This document shows, piece after piece, positions 1 to 7,910 of a stretch of 41,783 nt of DNA. Source of the DNA: Halobacillus alkaliphilus (GTDB taxonomy: Bacteria > Bacillota > Bacilli > Bacillales > Halobacillaceae); NCBI RefSeq assembly GCF_900113125.1, contig NZ_FOOG01000018.1:22300-64082 (forward strand). The letters run 5' to 3'. The notes beneath the pieces were generated by a model. That model was not told the DNA's origin and made no database searches. It worked only from the letters and a program-made list of their open reading frames with translations. Within the stretch, counting starts at the first letter, position 1. Each line of letters opens with the position of its first letter. Made by a program: the position numbers and the translations under genes.

Positions 1-42
1 TGCTCTACCTCTTTCGGGCCATGCTCTACCTCTTTGAAGCAC
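1..42. repeat. Two tandem copies of a 21-bp unit at the window edge
   Basis: TGCTCTACCTCTTT occurs at position 1 and again at position 22, giving a 21-bp period that may continue to the left of the window. The unit is noncoding and lies beyond the terminator of the minus-strand membrane-protein genes. Nothing else is recognisable in the first 100 bases. Confidence 0.5.
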
Positions 43-100
43 CCAAATGAATGCACCAATGCGTATCTACGCGTTTTAGTTTTACCGGAAACAACTGATC

Positions 101-134
101 AAAAAAGCGCTCTTCCATTTAGGAAAAGCGCTCA
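101..134 (-). terminator. Rho-independent terminator of the DUF418/DUF2157/GDYXXLXY gene group
   Basis: On the minus strand GCGCTTTTCC pairs with GGAAGAGCGC (10 bp, one G-U) around a 5-nt loop, followed by TTTTTT. It lies just downstream of the last gene of the minus-strand group. Confidence 0.85.
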
Positions 135-138
135 TTGT

Positions 139-651
139 TTATTCTGACGTCGTTACGGAATTAATCTTTTTCTGTCCCCATGGAGCCACGATGACTTCCA
201 CAATCAGATCTTCCCTGTTCTGTTCATATTGTTGACCTGTGCCTTCTTCAATAAAATAACGATCCATACCGATATCCACCGTATACACTTCTCTTTGAGA
301 ATCGTGCCAGTCGAAACGGGCAGGAAGGACTACCTCCGCACCGCTCACATCAGGTTTTTCAGCGGAAGCCTGAACAAGTGTATAAAGATCATTTTCACCT
401 GGCTCGAGCAGCAAATAAACTTTTTCTCTAGAGCCTATATCAGCGGAAATATTCCATTTCTCTGAAGGAACCAATTCCACCTCATAGGATAGTGTCACAT
501 AATCACCATAAAAAGGGTCTCGTGGATCTACAGGAGCTGTTTTTAAGCGTATGGATTCCCCCCATGTGTCCATTGTATAGTAAGACATGGACATCAGAAT
601 GAGAAACAGAGCCTGAAGGCAGACAATCACATAAAACCAAATGCGATTCAT
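139..651 (-). CDS. GDYXXLXY-motif membrane-anchored protein
   Basis: This 170-residue protein has one hydrophobic segment at residues 5-25, followed by an extracytoplasmic domain. The family's signature is visible as GDYVTLSY at residues 49-56. GDYXXLXY proteins are commonly encoded beside DUF2157 membrane proteins, and that is so here: the ATG overlaps the end of the upstream DUF2157 gene by 4 bp (ATGA), which indicates translational coupling. The molecular function is unknown. A terminator follows directly, so this is the last gene of the group. The family call is firm; no biochemical role can be given. Confidence 0.8.
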   Translation of the reverse strand: MNRIWFYVIVCLQALFLILMSMSYYTMDTWGESIRLKTAPVDPRDPFYGDYVTLSYEVELVPSEKWNISADIGSREKVYLLLEPGENDLYTLVQASAEKPDVSGAEVVLPARFDWHDSQREVYTVDIGMDRYFIEEGTGQQYEQNREDLIVEVIVAPWGQKKINSVTTSE

Positions 652-1847
652 GGCGTTACCTCCCCTTTGCTCACTTGTCTTCGTTTCCTTTCAAGGAAGA
701 AACTTAAGGCGAACAATAGAATTCCTCCAATAAAAAAGAAAAGAGAGCGGCTCATGAAGTCCCAGGCAAGTTGGAAATAAGCTATAAAGGTCGTAGCCAG
801 AAGAGCAGCTGTTCCTTTGTTTACCCAGCGTGCTACACTCTGCTGATAGCCGGATACAAGCCATAACAAGGAATAGACAAATAGAAGCCCGAGCGACAGC
901 CCATCAGCAAAATCAAAGCGGAAAACCGGCAAGAATAATAAGAGATCAATCCAGTAGTAATTCGTAGAGCTCATCGCAGACCGAACCACCGCTCCTACAA
1001 AAAAGACGGCCCATACAATGAAGAAATAGAAGGAAGAATCCGTCTGGACTTCTACAAAACCTTCTCCAAGAAAGAAGACTTGAAAAACTAAAATCAAAAA
1101 GACTGAAATGACACTGAACGTTTTGAGCACGCGCAGCTGACCTTTTCCAGCGGCTGCATCATCGAATAAATAAAGAAAGAGGATCAGATTAATAAGCCAG
1201 TAATAAGGATAACCACTGCTGAGAACGAAGACGAGACTTTGAACCAAATAACCCGCTCCGAACCATACCGAATAATCCGTCCGCTGCCCGCGCGCTGTGA
1301 ACCACCCAAGACCAACGATGAAAAGTAATCCAGTCCAGATGTGAAATTCACCAAAAGTGACACCACTGTACACCTGCCCTACCGTAGTAAGAATAGCTGC
1401 AGCTATAAAGAAAAGTGTTTCTTTACATAAGAGATACAAGCTGAATGCAGCGATGGACCAAATAAAGAATGGCAGGGCACTGAATGAAGTAAAATGATAC
1501 ATTTGCCCCGTCAAAAAGATTCCTGCTCCAAATATCATAAGAGCAATGAGCATTAGACTTTCTCCTAAGCGTTTGGAGTGTTTTCTGTAAATTTTCTCAC
1601 CCGCAACATAGAAGGCTAGTAAACTGCCGATAATAATCGCCATTCGAAAGATGTCCGAGATCGCGGACCAATTGGAAGCGATAAACGTTAGGAATCCGAG
1701 GCCAATGAAGATGGCGGCAAAGGTCAATAGCAGTGGTTTGTGCTGCCGAGCCGGGTAGCGCTCCAGCAGCTGCTCCCTTTGCTCTTCCGAAATAATCCGT
1801 TCTTCCACCCATTCCTTGCTTTCTTTGATGAGTGTTTCACGTTTCAT
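648..1847 (-). CDS. DUF2157 domain-containing polytopic membrane protein
   Basis: This 399-residue protein starts with a charged cytoplasmic stretch of about 35 residues (KESKEWVEERIISEEQREQL), typical of the DUF2157 N-terminus. About a dozen hydrophobic segments follow, and it ends in a basic tail (ERKRRQ). It is the partner of the downstream GDYXXLXY gene, with a 4-bp overlap, and the DUF418 gene is 17 bp upstream, so the three are probably co-transcribed. The start is an ATG behind a GAGGGGG ribosome binding site. No catalytic motif is visible and the function is unknown. Confidence 0.8.
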   Translation of the reverse strand: MKRETLIKESKEWVEERIISEEQREQLLERYPARQHKPLLLTFAAIFIGLGFLTFIASNWSAISDIFRMAIIIGSLLAFYVAGEKIYRKHSKRLGESLMLIALMIFGAGIFLTGQMYHFTSFSALPFFIWSIAAFSLYLLCKETLFFIAAAILTTVGQVYSGVTFGEFHIWTGLLFIVGLGWFTARGQRTDYSVWFGAGYLVQSLVFVLSSGYPYYWLINLILFLYLFDDAAAGKGQLRVLKTFSVISVFLILVFQVFFLGEGFVEVQTDSSFYFFIVWAVFFVGAVVRSAMSSTNYYWIDLLLFLPVFRFDFADGLSLGLLFVYSLLWLVSGYQQSVARWVNKGTAALLATTFIAYFQLAWDFMSRSLFFFIGGILLFALSFFLERKRRQVSKGEVTP

Positions 1848-1864
1848 GGTGTGTCCCCCTCTTA

Positions 1865-3055
1865 TTAAGAAGCCGCTGACTGCTTACGTTTTAATGGTTG
1901 TATCTTCCCATAAGTTAATGTTCTCCACAGCCATTCTAGCGGACCATAACGGTACCTCTTAAGCCATGCCTTACTCGCGAAGATCTGCAGCGTATAGACG
2001 ACCACAACAATCATTACACTCATAATCGGCGGTACATCTCCGTAAAGACCAAATCCGACCGAATAAAAAAGAACAAAGCATACAAGCGATTGAAGAATAT
2101 AATTGGATAGCGACATTCTTCCAATCCACGTCAATGGATGCAAAAATCTTGCCCCAGATTTTGTCCGGAACAATAATGTAACCGACAACACATAAAATAC
2201 AGCAGAGGCGGTCCCACCTACGCTGTCCTGCATAACTCCAAACCACTCAGGATTACCATAGAGATAAGGACCTGCTTTAAAAATAAGAAACAGAACGCCT
2301 GTAATGGCCCACACTTTTTTTATACTCCCTAAATGAGCAGCCGGTTCGTGGAGCCAGCGCTTACGGCACACATATAAACCAAGTAAAAACATGGGCAGCA
2401 GGCTGAGTGCTAAAAATGGGAGATTGGCAACATGGTTGGAATACAGCCAGTCAGAGGCATTCTGCTGCCATATATCGGTTAGGCTTCCTGTCCCGTAGTT
2501 AGCTATAGCTTCATTGATCGATCCCTGTTCAACAATCCCCTGCAGCCGCCCGCGAATCGAGTAGAGGGCAAAAGTGAATGGCAGGACAAGAAACGCAAGC
2601 ATACTATAAGCCAAGAACAAAAGCCCGGTTTTCGATAGATGGAAAAACGCAAATAAAGTAAGTCCGAGTACTCCATAAGAAAGCAGAATGTCTCCATGCC
2701 AGATCAGAAAGGCGTGGATTAAGCCAAAGCCAATCAGTACCACCAATCTTTTAAAGATGATTGGGCGATAATCGAGATTCTTCTCATCCAGCCTGTCTTT
2801 CATCATCTGCATTCCAAACCCGAACATAAAAGAAAATAACGTATAAAAACTTGCTTGAAAAAAGATATCAATGATCGCCTGCACGGTATGACTCAGTGAT
2901 GAATCCCAGGCCTGAGCGGCTCCCCCGTATAAGAAATAGGGAGCGTTAAACGCTGGTACATTCACCATAAAAATGCCTAAAATCGCAAGCCCGCGTGCAG
3001 CATCAATCCAGTTTAATCGTTCTGATTCACCTAATGGCGACGCCTTCGAATTCAT
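1865..3055 (-). CDS. DUF418 (YeiB-type) membrane protein
   Basis: This 396-residue polytopic membrane protein has the family's N-terminal pattern: a short cytoplasmic leader, then RLNWIDAARGLAILGIFMVN as the first membrane segment. The motif FSFMFGFGMQ and the C-terminal GPLEWLWR-L segment also fit DUF418. In these proteins an acyltransferase-3-like membrane region precedes the C-terminal DUF418 portion. The gene is first in a minus-strand group of three and diverges from the gerP operon. The substrate is unknown; a role in moving or modifying an envelope component is only a family-level guess. Confidence 0.85.
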   Translation of the reverse strand: MNSKASPLGESERLNWIDAARGLAILGIFMVNVPAFNAPYFLYGGAAQAWDSSLSHTVQAIIDIFFQASFYTLFSFMFGFGMQMMKDRLDEKNLDYRPIIFKRLVVLIGFGLIHAFLIWHGDILLSYGVLGLTLFAFFHLSKTGLLFLAYSMLAFLVLPFTFALYSIRGRLQGIVEQGSINEAIANYGTGSLTDIWQQNASDWLYSNHVANLPFLALSLLPMFLLGLYVCRKRWLHEPAAHLGSIKKVWAITGVLFLIFKAGPYLYGNPEWFGVMQDSVGGTASAVFYVLSVTLLFRTKSGARFLHPLTWIGRMSLSNYILQSLVCFVLFYSVGFGLYGDVPPIMSVMIVVVVYTLQIFASKAWLKRYRYGPLEWLWRTLTYGKIQPLKRKQSAAS

Positions 3056-3142
3056 GTATTTATTCCCCCTGTTAGCTTTATTTTACTTTTATTCTGTTAT
3101 TTAGACAATTGCGTTTCATAAAATAAAGAAAGGAGTTTTTAG

Positions 3143-3364
3143 ATGCCGGCAAAAGTAGGAGCCGTAAATGTGACGTCCTTATCCAGTTCCAGTATATTCA
3201 ATATCGGCGACGTATATAATATGGCCCCACAGGCCTGGGTAAAAACATTTGCTGGCGGCGGGTCATTCAACACAGGGAATGGAATAAAGATTGATATAAA
3301 CCGCTCCAATACCTATGTCAATGACCAGGAAACGATTGATCAATCCTTAATTAACGATTCCTAG
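3143..3364 (+). CDS. gerPA: Spore germination protein GerPA
   Basis: This 73-residue protein has the GerPA/GerPF fold signature: MPAKVGAVNV at the start, SSSIFNIGD in the middle and GSFNTGN near residue 50. The two families are homologous, and I call this one GerPA because it is first in the operon while a second copy is last. GerP proteins are made in the mother cell and are needed for germinants to pass the spore coat. GGAG precedes the ATG by 7 bases. The stop codon overlaps the ribosome binding site of gerPB (TAGGAGG). Confidence 0.9.
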   Translation: MPAKVGAVNVTSLSSSSIFNIGDVYNMAPQAWVKTFAGGGSFNTGNGIKIDINRSNTYVNDQETIDQSLINDS

Positions 3365-3375
3365 GAGGATGCTTT

Positions 3376-3603
3376 ATGAACATTACCGTCCACCAGTCCA
3401 TCTGCATTCATGTGCTGCGTATCGGCACTGTGGCTAATTCATCCATCGTTCAAATAGGCAGCTCAGGAGTCATTCAAGCTAAAGCTGATCTATATAATAC
3501 AGGAGCTTTTAAAACTGCTGCCCCAACTGCTATCCCAGCAGAAGGCACAGTAGAGATTCCGGAAGCTGAAGGCCCTTCTCTCGTTCCACTTTCCATATCA
3601 TAG
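3376..3603 (+). CDS. gerPB: Spore germination protein GerPB
   Basis: This 75-residue protein begins MNITVHQSICIHVLRIGTVA with SSIVQIGSSG next, matching the GerPB pattern. The C-terminus is rich in Ala, Pro and Glu and poorly conserved. It sits 11 bp after gerPA with a strong GGAGG site and 43 bp before gerPC. It belongs to the six-gene set needed for coat permeability to germinants. Confidence 0.9.
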   Translation: MNITVHQSICIHVLRIGTVANSSIVQIGSSGVIQAKADLYNTGAFKTAAPTAIPAEGTVEIPEAEGPSLVPLSIS

Positions 3604-3646
3604 TCTATTTTTTTGTGCATAAAGTTAAATCAGGGGGTGATCTCAT

Positions 3647-4198
3647 TTGAACAACAATTACCAATCATGGCAGGCATGGGTCCAGCAGGTTATGAAGCAC
3701 ATGGAAAAACAGCAGCAAATGATTAATCAATTGACGCAGAAAATTGAGCAGCTTCAAATGAATGAGAGCCCTAAGACCGTCATTGAAAAAATCGAGTATC
3801 ATTTTGACCAGCTGAAGATCGATACACTGGAAGGAACTTTACAAATTGGACTAACTCCAAATGGAAACGAAGCGGCGGATATCGGTGATTTCTATGCAAA
3901 CGAGGGGCAGATGCCTCCTCAACAGGATCCTGTCCTTCACCAATTGCAAAAGTATATGAACACGGACATACCTCAGTGGATGAATCAATATACGCGCGAT
4001 CATGATATCTCCGTCACGGATCACCATAAGGAGCAAATTATAGCCGATGTAAGAAAACAGCTCGCACAAAGAGTAGAACACTATAAGAACCAAAATCCAG
4101 ACTTGGATAACGCCGGTCTTGTCAATCAGGTTCAAAATGAAATCAGACATTCCATAGCTCAATATTTTGATTCTTTCCAAGGAGATGGTACCTCATGA
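3647..4198 (+). CDS. gerPC: Spore germination protein GerPC
   Basis: This 183-residue protein is much larger than the other GerP proteins, as GerPC is in the family. An N-terminal coiled-coil-forming stretch (residues about 10-45, MEKQQQMINQLTQKIEQLQM) is followed by FDQLKIDTLEGTLQIGLTPN, the GerPC hallmark. The start is TTG behind a strong GGGGGTGATC ribosome binding site. The stop overlaps the ATG of gerPD by 4 bp (ATGA), so the two are translationally coupled. Confidence 0.92.
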   Translation: MNNNYQSWQAWVQQVMKHMEKQQQMINQLTQKIEQLQMNESPKTVIEKIEYHFDQLKIDTLEGTLQIGLTPNGNEAADIGDFYANEGQMPPQQDPVLHQLQKYMNTDIPQWMNQYTRDHDISVTDHHKEQIIADVRKQLAQRVEHYKNQNPDLDNAGLVNQVQNEIRHSIAQYFDSFQGDGTS

Positions 4199-4407
4199 AT
4201 CACATCGTTCACAACTATGGTCTCCACGTTGGACGAATTCGCGTAACGGCGGTCTCTTCCTCCTCTGTCTTCCTAATCGGGGACAATAAAACCATTCGCT
4301 TGCAATCCTATTTCGATACACCGCCAGAATCCTTGATCATTGGCCCATATGTACCAATGGACACGAACGGAGAAGCCGTGGTCATGGATGATGGTGAAAA
4401 TGTATAA
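4195..4407 (+). CDS. gerPD: Spore germination protein GerPD
   Basis: This 70-residue protein has the GerPD pattern: LHVGRIRVTAVSSSSVFLIG, then a short tail (LIIGPYVPMD). It overlaps gerPC by 4 bp at its start, and its last codons overlap the start of gerPE. Fourth gene of the gerP operon. Confidence 0.9.
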   Translation: MNHIVHNYGLHVGRIRVTAVSSSSVFLIGDNKTIRLQSYFDTPPESLIIGPYVPMDTNGEAVVMDDGENV

Positions 4408-4768
4408 CCGTATGGTGTATGTCGATGAGATTGACATTACCTCTGCCCTGATCAGCTCTCATTTCTCCATCGGGGATGTGCACCGGGCTTCTCCCTGGTC
4501 CAAAGTTCTCGCTGTTCAAAAAGAAGGCTCAGAATTTGTTTCAGATACGTTCAACTTTGAAGATTTTCCAATTTTCTCTCTACAGCCCACCAGCCCTTTA
4601 CCTCCGATTACCATCTCTTCTTTCCACTACCAAAACCAGGCCATCTACGTAAATGATATCCATGTTACCGGGGTCTCCACCTCTGGAATTGTGCAGGTCG
4701 GGGGCATTGAACATATTGATTCCATTTCTAGAACAAAACATATCCGAGTGTTAAGTGACGAACAATAG
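4391..4768 (+). CDS. gerPE: Spore germination protein GerPE
   Basis: About 125 residues, with the two-repeat structure of GerPE: VDEIDITSALISSHFSIGD near the N-terminus and IYVNDIHVTGVSTSGIVQVG near the C-terminus. The start is uncertain. ATG at 4391 or 4400 both fit, each overlapping the end of gerPD and neither having a good ribosome binding site, so coupling to gerPD is likely. A longer reading frame open from 4340 adds residues that do not resemble the family. The gene is followed by a 69-bp gap before gerPF. Confidence 0.85.
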   Translation: MVKMYNRMVYVDEIDITSALISSHFSIGDVHRASPWSKVLAVQKEGSEFVSDTFNFEDFPIFSLQPTSPLPPITISSFHYQNQAIYVNDIHVTGVSTSGIVQVGGIEHIDSISRTKHIRVLSDEQ

Positions 4769-4837
4769 AGCATGGTTTCGCATAGGTTGTAACTATATCG
4801 TCGAATCGAACTCATTATAAGAAGGAGGCGATCATGA

Positions 4838-5056
4838 ATGCCGGCCATAGTCGGTCCCATCAGTATAAATAGTGTCGGCGGCGGGGTCGTAAACTTCGGG
4901 GATTCCTTCTATCTTTCACCTAAGAGTACTTCTAAGACAAACGCGGGATCAGGTGCCCTCAACACAGGAAACTGGATTGTCTGCAACAACGGTCTCAGTT
5001 CTACGAATCCTTTTGATCCTGATGTTAACGACCAGAATGTTACCGCTAATGCTTAA
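4838..5056 (+). CDS. gerPF: Spore germination protein GerPF
   Basis: This 72-residue protein is homologous to the first gene of the operon: MPAIVGPISINSVGGGVVNF, then GALNTGN and a tail with DPDVNDQN. The start at 4838 is fixed by AGGAGG at 4823-4828, 9 bases upstream. An ATG at 4834 is out of frame. It is the last gerP gene and is followed by a hairpin at 5102. Confidence 0.9.
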   Translation: MPAIVGPISINSVGGGVVNFGDSFYLSPKSTSKTNAGSGALNTGNWIVCNNGLSSTNPFDPDVNDQNVTANA

Positions 5057-5101
5057 GATGCTTTATTTTGAGTTAAACTAACAGTCTATAAACGGATAGA
5101 G

Positions 5102-5131
5102 GAAGCTCAAAGTCTTATCACTTTGAGCTTC
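5102..5131 (+). terminator. Hairpin terminator after gerPF
   Basis: GAAGCTCAAAGT and ACTTTGAGCTTC form a perfect 12-bp stem with a 6-nt loop, 45 bp after the gerPF stop. The following bases (TTACATA) are only weakly U-rich, so termination may be partial. Confidence 0.6.
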
Positions 5132-5225
5132 TTACATAGGATGAGTCGATTTCCTTATTTTTGAAGGTTTTAGGAAGGATGACCCGGGGAATTAACCATG
5201 AAAGCGCAAGATGGAGGTTATGAAG

Positions 5226-6083
5226 ATGAAGGAATGCACACTGAGCAATAGAATTGACTGCAGAACAGAATATTCTGCTTTAAAAAGAGTGCTGGTTGCA
5301 AAACCATCCTTTATGAAAATATCAACTGTTATTAATGAAACACAAAAGCATTATGAAGACGTCAATATTGATATCCCGCGTGCACTTGATCAGCATGAGA
5401 CCTTTGTTCATGTGCTGGAAGAGCATGGTGTTGAAGTGGTTGAACTTTCTGCTCACCCTGAATTACACGAGCAGGTCTTTACGAGAGACATTGCGTTTGT
5501 AATTCATGATCAACTCTTCGTGGCTTCAATGAATGAAGAAGTGCGGCTTGAAGAAACTTCGCTGTTGAAAGAGTGGCTTTATGAGAATTCGATTCCTTTC
5601 CAGGAACCGTTTCCTTCTTCCATCGAGGGAGGGGACGTATTAATTGATGGAAAGACTATTTGGATTGGAATAAGCGGGCGTACCTCCCCTGAGTCTATAG
5701 AAACGTTACGAGAACGACTCCCTTCCTATACGATTGAACCGCTGGGCCTTGATGATGGCATTCTGCATCTGGATTGTGTATTTAATATTATTAGTGATTA
5801 CACAGCTCTCGTTTATCCTCCCTCTTTTACTGATAGTGGCTTGGATAAGCTGCAGTCCCGGTTCAATTTAATTCCGGTAACTCGGGAGGAGCAATTCCAT
5901 ATGGGCCCGAATGTTCTTTCCATCGATGAAGGAAAGCTGATTAGTCTCCCTCAGAACCAACGGTTGAACGATGAACTGCGTTCAAAGGGTTTCCAAGTGC
6001 TTCCCATAGATTTCTCTGAAATTATAAAATCGGGCGGATCCTTCCGCTGCTGCACCCTTCCCCTACTTCGCTCATCTGATTAA
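5226..6083 (+). CDS. Dimethylarginine dimethylaminohydrolase-like enzyme (amidinotransferase superfamily)
   Basis: This 285-residue protein of the guanidino-group-modifying enzyme superfamily probably hydrolyses a substituted arginine or similar guanidine compound. Visible motifs, numbered from 5226, are FTRD at 85-88, GGDV at 135-138, HLDC with the catalytic His at 181, and a Cys pair at 275-276 in SGGSFRCCT, where the nucleophile is expected. The order Glu/Asp-His-Cys fits DDAH and the B. subtilis YkgA type better than arginine deiminase, which is longer. The start is set at 5226 because GGAGG (5213-5217) is 8 bases upstream; the frame is open from an ATG at 5211. Two adjacent Cys residues leave the exact nucleophile open. 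Confidence 0.82.
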   Translation: MKECTLSNRIDCRTEYSALKRVLVAKPSFMKISTVINETQKHYEDVNIDIPRALDQHETFVHVLEEHGVEVVELSAHPELHEQVFTRDIAFVIHDQLFVASMNEEVRLEETSLLKEWLYENSIPFQEPFPSSIEGGDVLIDGKTIWIGISGRTSPESIETLRERLPSYTIEPLGLDDGILHLDCVFNIISDYTALVYPPSFTDSGLDKLQSRFNLIPVTREEQFHMGPNVLSIDEGKLISLPQNQRLNDELRSKGFQVLPIDFSEIIKSGGSFRCCTLPLLRSSD

Positions 6084-6136
6084 AAATACGACAACCCGTA
6101 ACTAAATCTACAGAATTGTTCATTTTCTTCAAAGAT

Positions 6137-6248
6137 AAGCTCCGGGTGCTGGAAGACACAGTTTCTAGATAAATGGGTCCGTTACGTTAGATGGATAAGG
6201 GCTAGCGGTGGAAATAACTCGCTTATGAAAAATCTACTACAACTTTTA
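6137..6248 (-). repeat. Composite repeat, copy R1 (deleted remnant)
   Basis: Degenerate short copy of the intergenic repeat family. It starts with the AAGCTCC end, a diverged terminal motif (6150-6170) and the ATGGGTCCGTTACGTT stretch of module Y. It then jumps from GGAAATAACTCGC straight to CTTATGAAAAATC (6222-6234), which is the outer end of the AATAGGGCCGG side in other copies. The whole centre (X, spacer, most of Y) is missing. It lies between the stop of the hydrolase gene (6083) and the terminator at 6303. Confidence 0.75.
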
Positions 6249-6302
6249 ATAAAGCCTATCTTTATAGAGATAAAATATTAATTTATAATGTATATTTATG
6301 GA

Positions 6303-6335
6303 AACGGAAGGTCTGTATGGACCTTCCGTTTTTTT
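6303..6335 (+). terminator. Rho-independent terminator
   Basis: AACGGAAGGTC and GACCTTCCGTT form a perfect 11-bp stem with a 6-nt loop, followed by TTTTT. It is 220 bp beyond the stop of the hydrolase gene, with repeat R1 between, and is probably that gene's original terminator. Confidence 0.85.
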
Positions 6336-6475
6336 AGTGGTGAAAAGTTTCGTTAATATCCCATCTAACCTTCCAATCCTATTAAGTCTTAAAGCAGGAT
6401 TTTAAAAACGGGGTCTCATTTCTGATAATTTGAATAAGCTTATTTAGGGAGTTATTTTATGAAAGGAGCCTGCCC

Positions 6476-7240
6476 ATGTATAATTATGACCCTTATGATC
6501 AATTGGCGTGGAATGCTGCCAAGTACGATATGCTGTCAAATTATTATAAGTATTCCGATCCTCAGAAGCACATCTATTATTACCAAAGGCACTTGGAATG
6601 TATGCAGCGCTGGATCATGATGCAGGAACGCGGTGAAAACTCTGGTATGATGGGGATGAACAGTGAAGCGAAGGTCCGTGTACTCCACGCTTCGCCGGAT
6701 GCTCCTGCCGTAGATGTTTATGTGAACGGCCAGAAGGTTCTCGAAGGCGTCACGTATAAGCAGCAAAGTGAATATTTAAGCGTTCCTGCAGGTCAATATC
6801 GAATCGACATTTACCCTGCCGGAGAAACGAATCAGCCGGTCTTATCGCAAAACGTCTCCGTCGAAGCAGGTAATATGTACACAGTGGCTGCTGCCGGCAG
6901 GCTGAACAACCTGCGGCTAATCGCCGTCGCAGATAATGACAGCATCTCATCCGGAAATGCCAAGGTCCGCTTCTGGCACTTATCGCCAAATGCACCGAAC
7001 GTAGATATCGCTGTACAGGGTGGAGATGTACTCTTCCGTAATGTACCATTCGGAAAAGCTACCCGCTACCTGACCTTGCCGCCAACGACCGCTACCCTCG
7101 AAGTCCGCGTGGCAGGAACAAACCAGACAGCTTTAACTGTACCAAATGTCAGCTTAAATCCTAATCAGGCCTATACAGCTGTTGCCGTTGGATTAGCTGG
7201 GGATGAGCCTCCGCTTGAAGCTATTTTTCTTCAGCCTTAA
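6476..7240 (+). CDS. DUF4397 protein with a Tyr-rich N-terminus
   Basis: This 254-residue protein contains two tandem DUF4397 units, at about residues 64-150 and 160-250. Each starts with the same pattern: VRVLHASPDAPAVDVYVNG and VRFWHLSPNAPNVDIAVQGG. The first 50 residues are rich in Tyr, Met and His (YYKYSDPQKHIYYYQRH) and carry no signal peptide, unlike many DUF4397 proteins, which are exported or wall-bound. GGAGCC lies 6 bases before the ATG, and a strong terminator follows. The function is unknown. A mother-cell spore-surface role is possible, given the nearby gerP operon and the Tyr-rich, unexported architecture, but that is inference. Confidence 0.8.
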   Translation: MYNYDPYDQLAWNAAKYDMLSNYYKYSDPQKHIYYYQRHLECMQRWIMMQERGENSGMMGMNSEAKVRVLHASPDAPAVDVYVNGQKVLEGVTYKQQSEYLSVPAGQYRIDIYPAGETNQPVLSQNVSVEAGNMYTVAAAGRLNNLRLIAVADNDSISSGNAKVRFWHLSPNAPNVDIAVQGGDVLFRNVPFGKATRYLTLPPTTATLEVRVAGTNQTALTVPNVSLNPNQAYTAVAVGLAGDEPPLEAIFLQP

Positions 7241-7242
7241 TA

Positions 7243-7286
7243 AAAAAACAAGCAGCGATTCCTCAGGTTTCGCTGCTTGTTTTTTT
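7243..7286 (+). terminator. Rho-independent terminator of the DUF4397 gene
   Basis: ACAAGCAGCGA and TCGCTGCTTGT form an 11-bp stem with an 11-nt loop, followed by TTTTTT. It begins 2 bp after the stop codon. The A-run on the left arm would let it work on the other strand too. Confidence 0.9.
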
Positions 7287-7346
7287 ATAGTGCTTATAAC
7301 GTGTGCCTCCACCCCAGCAGAGCATAATTTTTTTAAAAAAAGCTCT

Positions 7347-7910
7347 GTTAAAGTTTATCGTTGATTTTTCATAAGAGACTTATTACGCAATAGGGCCGGA
7401 TAGTTGAAGACTCGATTTCAAGATATTGTGTGGAGAAGGGGCTCCAGGGAACGACTCGCTTTCCGCGGGCATGCGCTGAGTCTCCTCAGGCTGGCGCCTT
7501 CCGGGGCCTCACCTGTCATGTTCATCCCGCAGGAGTCTTCGCCGTTCCCTTCCGCCCCTTTGCGATCATGGAGCGCTCGAAATTCTCTGCATAAACGCCT
7601 TCCAATGAACCAGGATAATCTATGCTCCATAGTGTTTTTTACGTGTGTTTAAGTGTAGCATTTGAGGCAGATGCAGCATGGTTTCTTTCTGCTATAGCAG
7701 GGTCCGTTCGCGACATTATAGTTGGGTTGGTGGGGAAATAGCGAGACTCCCGTGGGAGAAGGAGCTTGGTGAGATCCCGCAGGGAGTGAAACGAGCGAGG
7801 AAGCTCACCGTTCCCCCACAGGAATGCGAGTTATTTCCCCACCACCCCTTCTCCATTTAACGTAACGGACCCATTTAGCTCGAAACTGAGTCTTCAACAA
7901 ACGGGAGCTT
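7347..7910 (+). repeat. Composite repeat, copy R2 (complete, 564 bp)
   Basis: Reference copy of the family. Order: outer end with TGATTTTTCATAAG (7362-7375), AATAGGGCCGG (7389-7399), terminal motif (7401-7426), hairpin module X (about 7438-7560), spacer (about 7561-7724), hairpin module Y (7725-7848), then the inverted terminal motif and CGGGAGCTT (7873-7910). In X, GGGGCTCCAGGGAACG faces CGTTCCCTTCCGCCCC; in Y, GGTGGGGAAATAGCGAG faces GCGAGTTATTTCCCCACC. Short frames inside do not look like genes. It fills the gap between the DUF4397 gene and the YczE-like gene. Confidence 0.85.

Noticed and set aside
3117-3125. CATAAAATA, a match to the sigma-K -10 element upstream of gerPA
   Set aside because: The transcription start would fall inside the ribosome binding site at 3132-3135, and there is no good -35 at the right distance. 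Sigma-K control of gerP is known for the family but this site does not prove it.
5198-5251. Possible 17-codon upstream peptide before the hydrolase gene
   Set aside because: It has no ribosome binding site and no sign of a regulatory leader structure.
7404-7860. Reading frames inside repeat R2 (and similar ones in R3 and R5)
   Set aside because: They lie within the arms of the hairpins, have no ribosome binding sites and are not preserved between copies of the repeat.
7347-7910. CRISPR array as an explanation for the repeated segments
   Set aside because: The repeats are long, inverted and dispersed rather than short direct repeats with unique spacers, and no cas genes are present.
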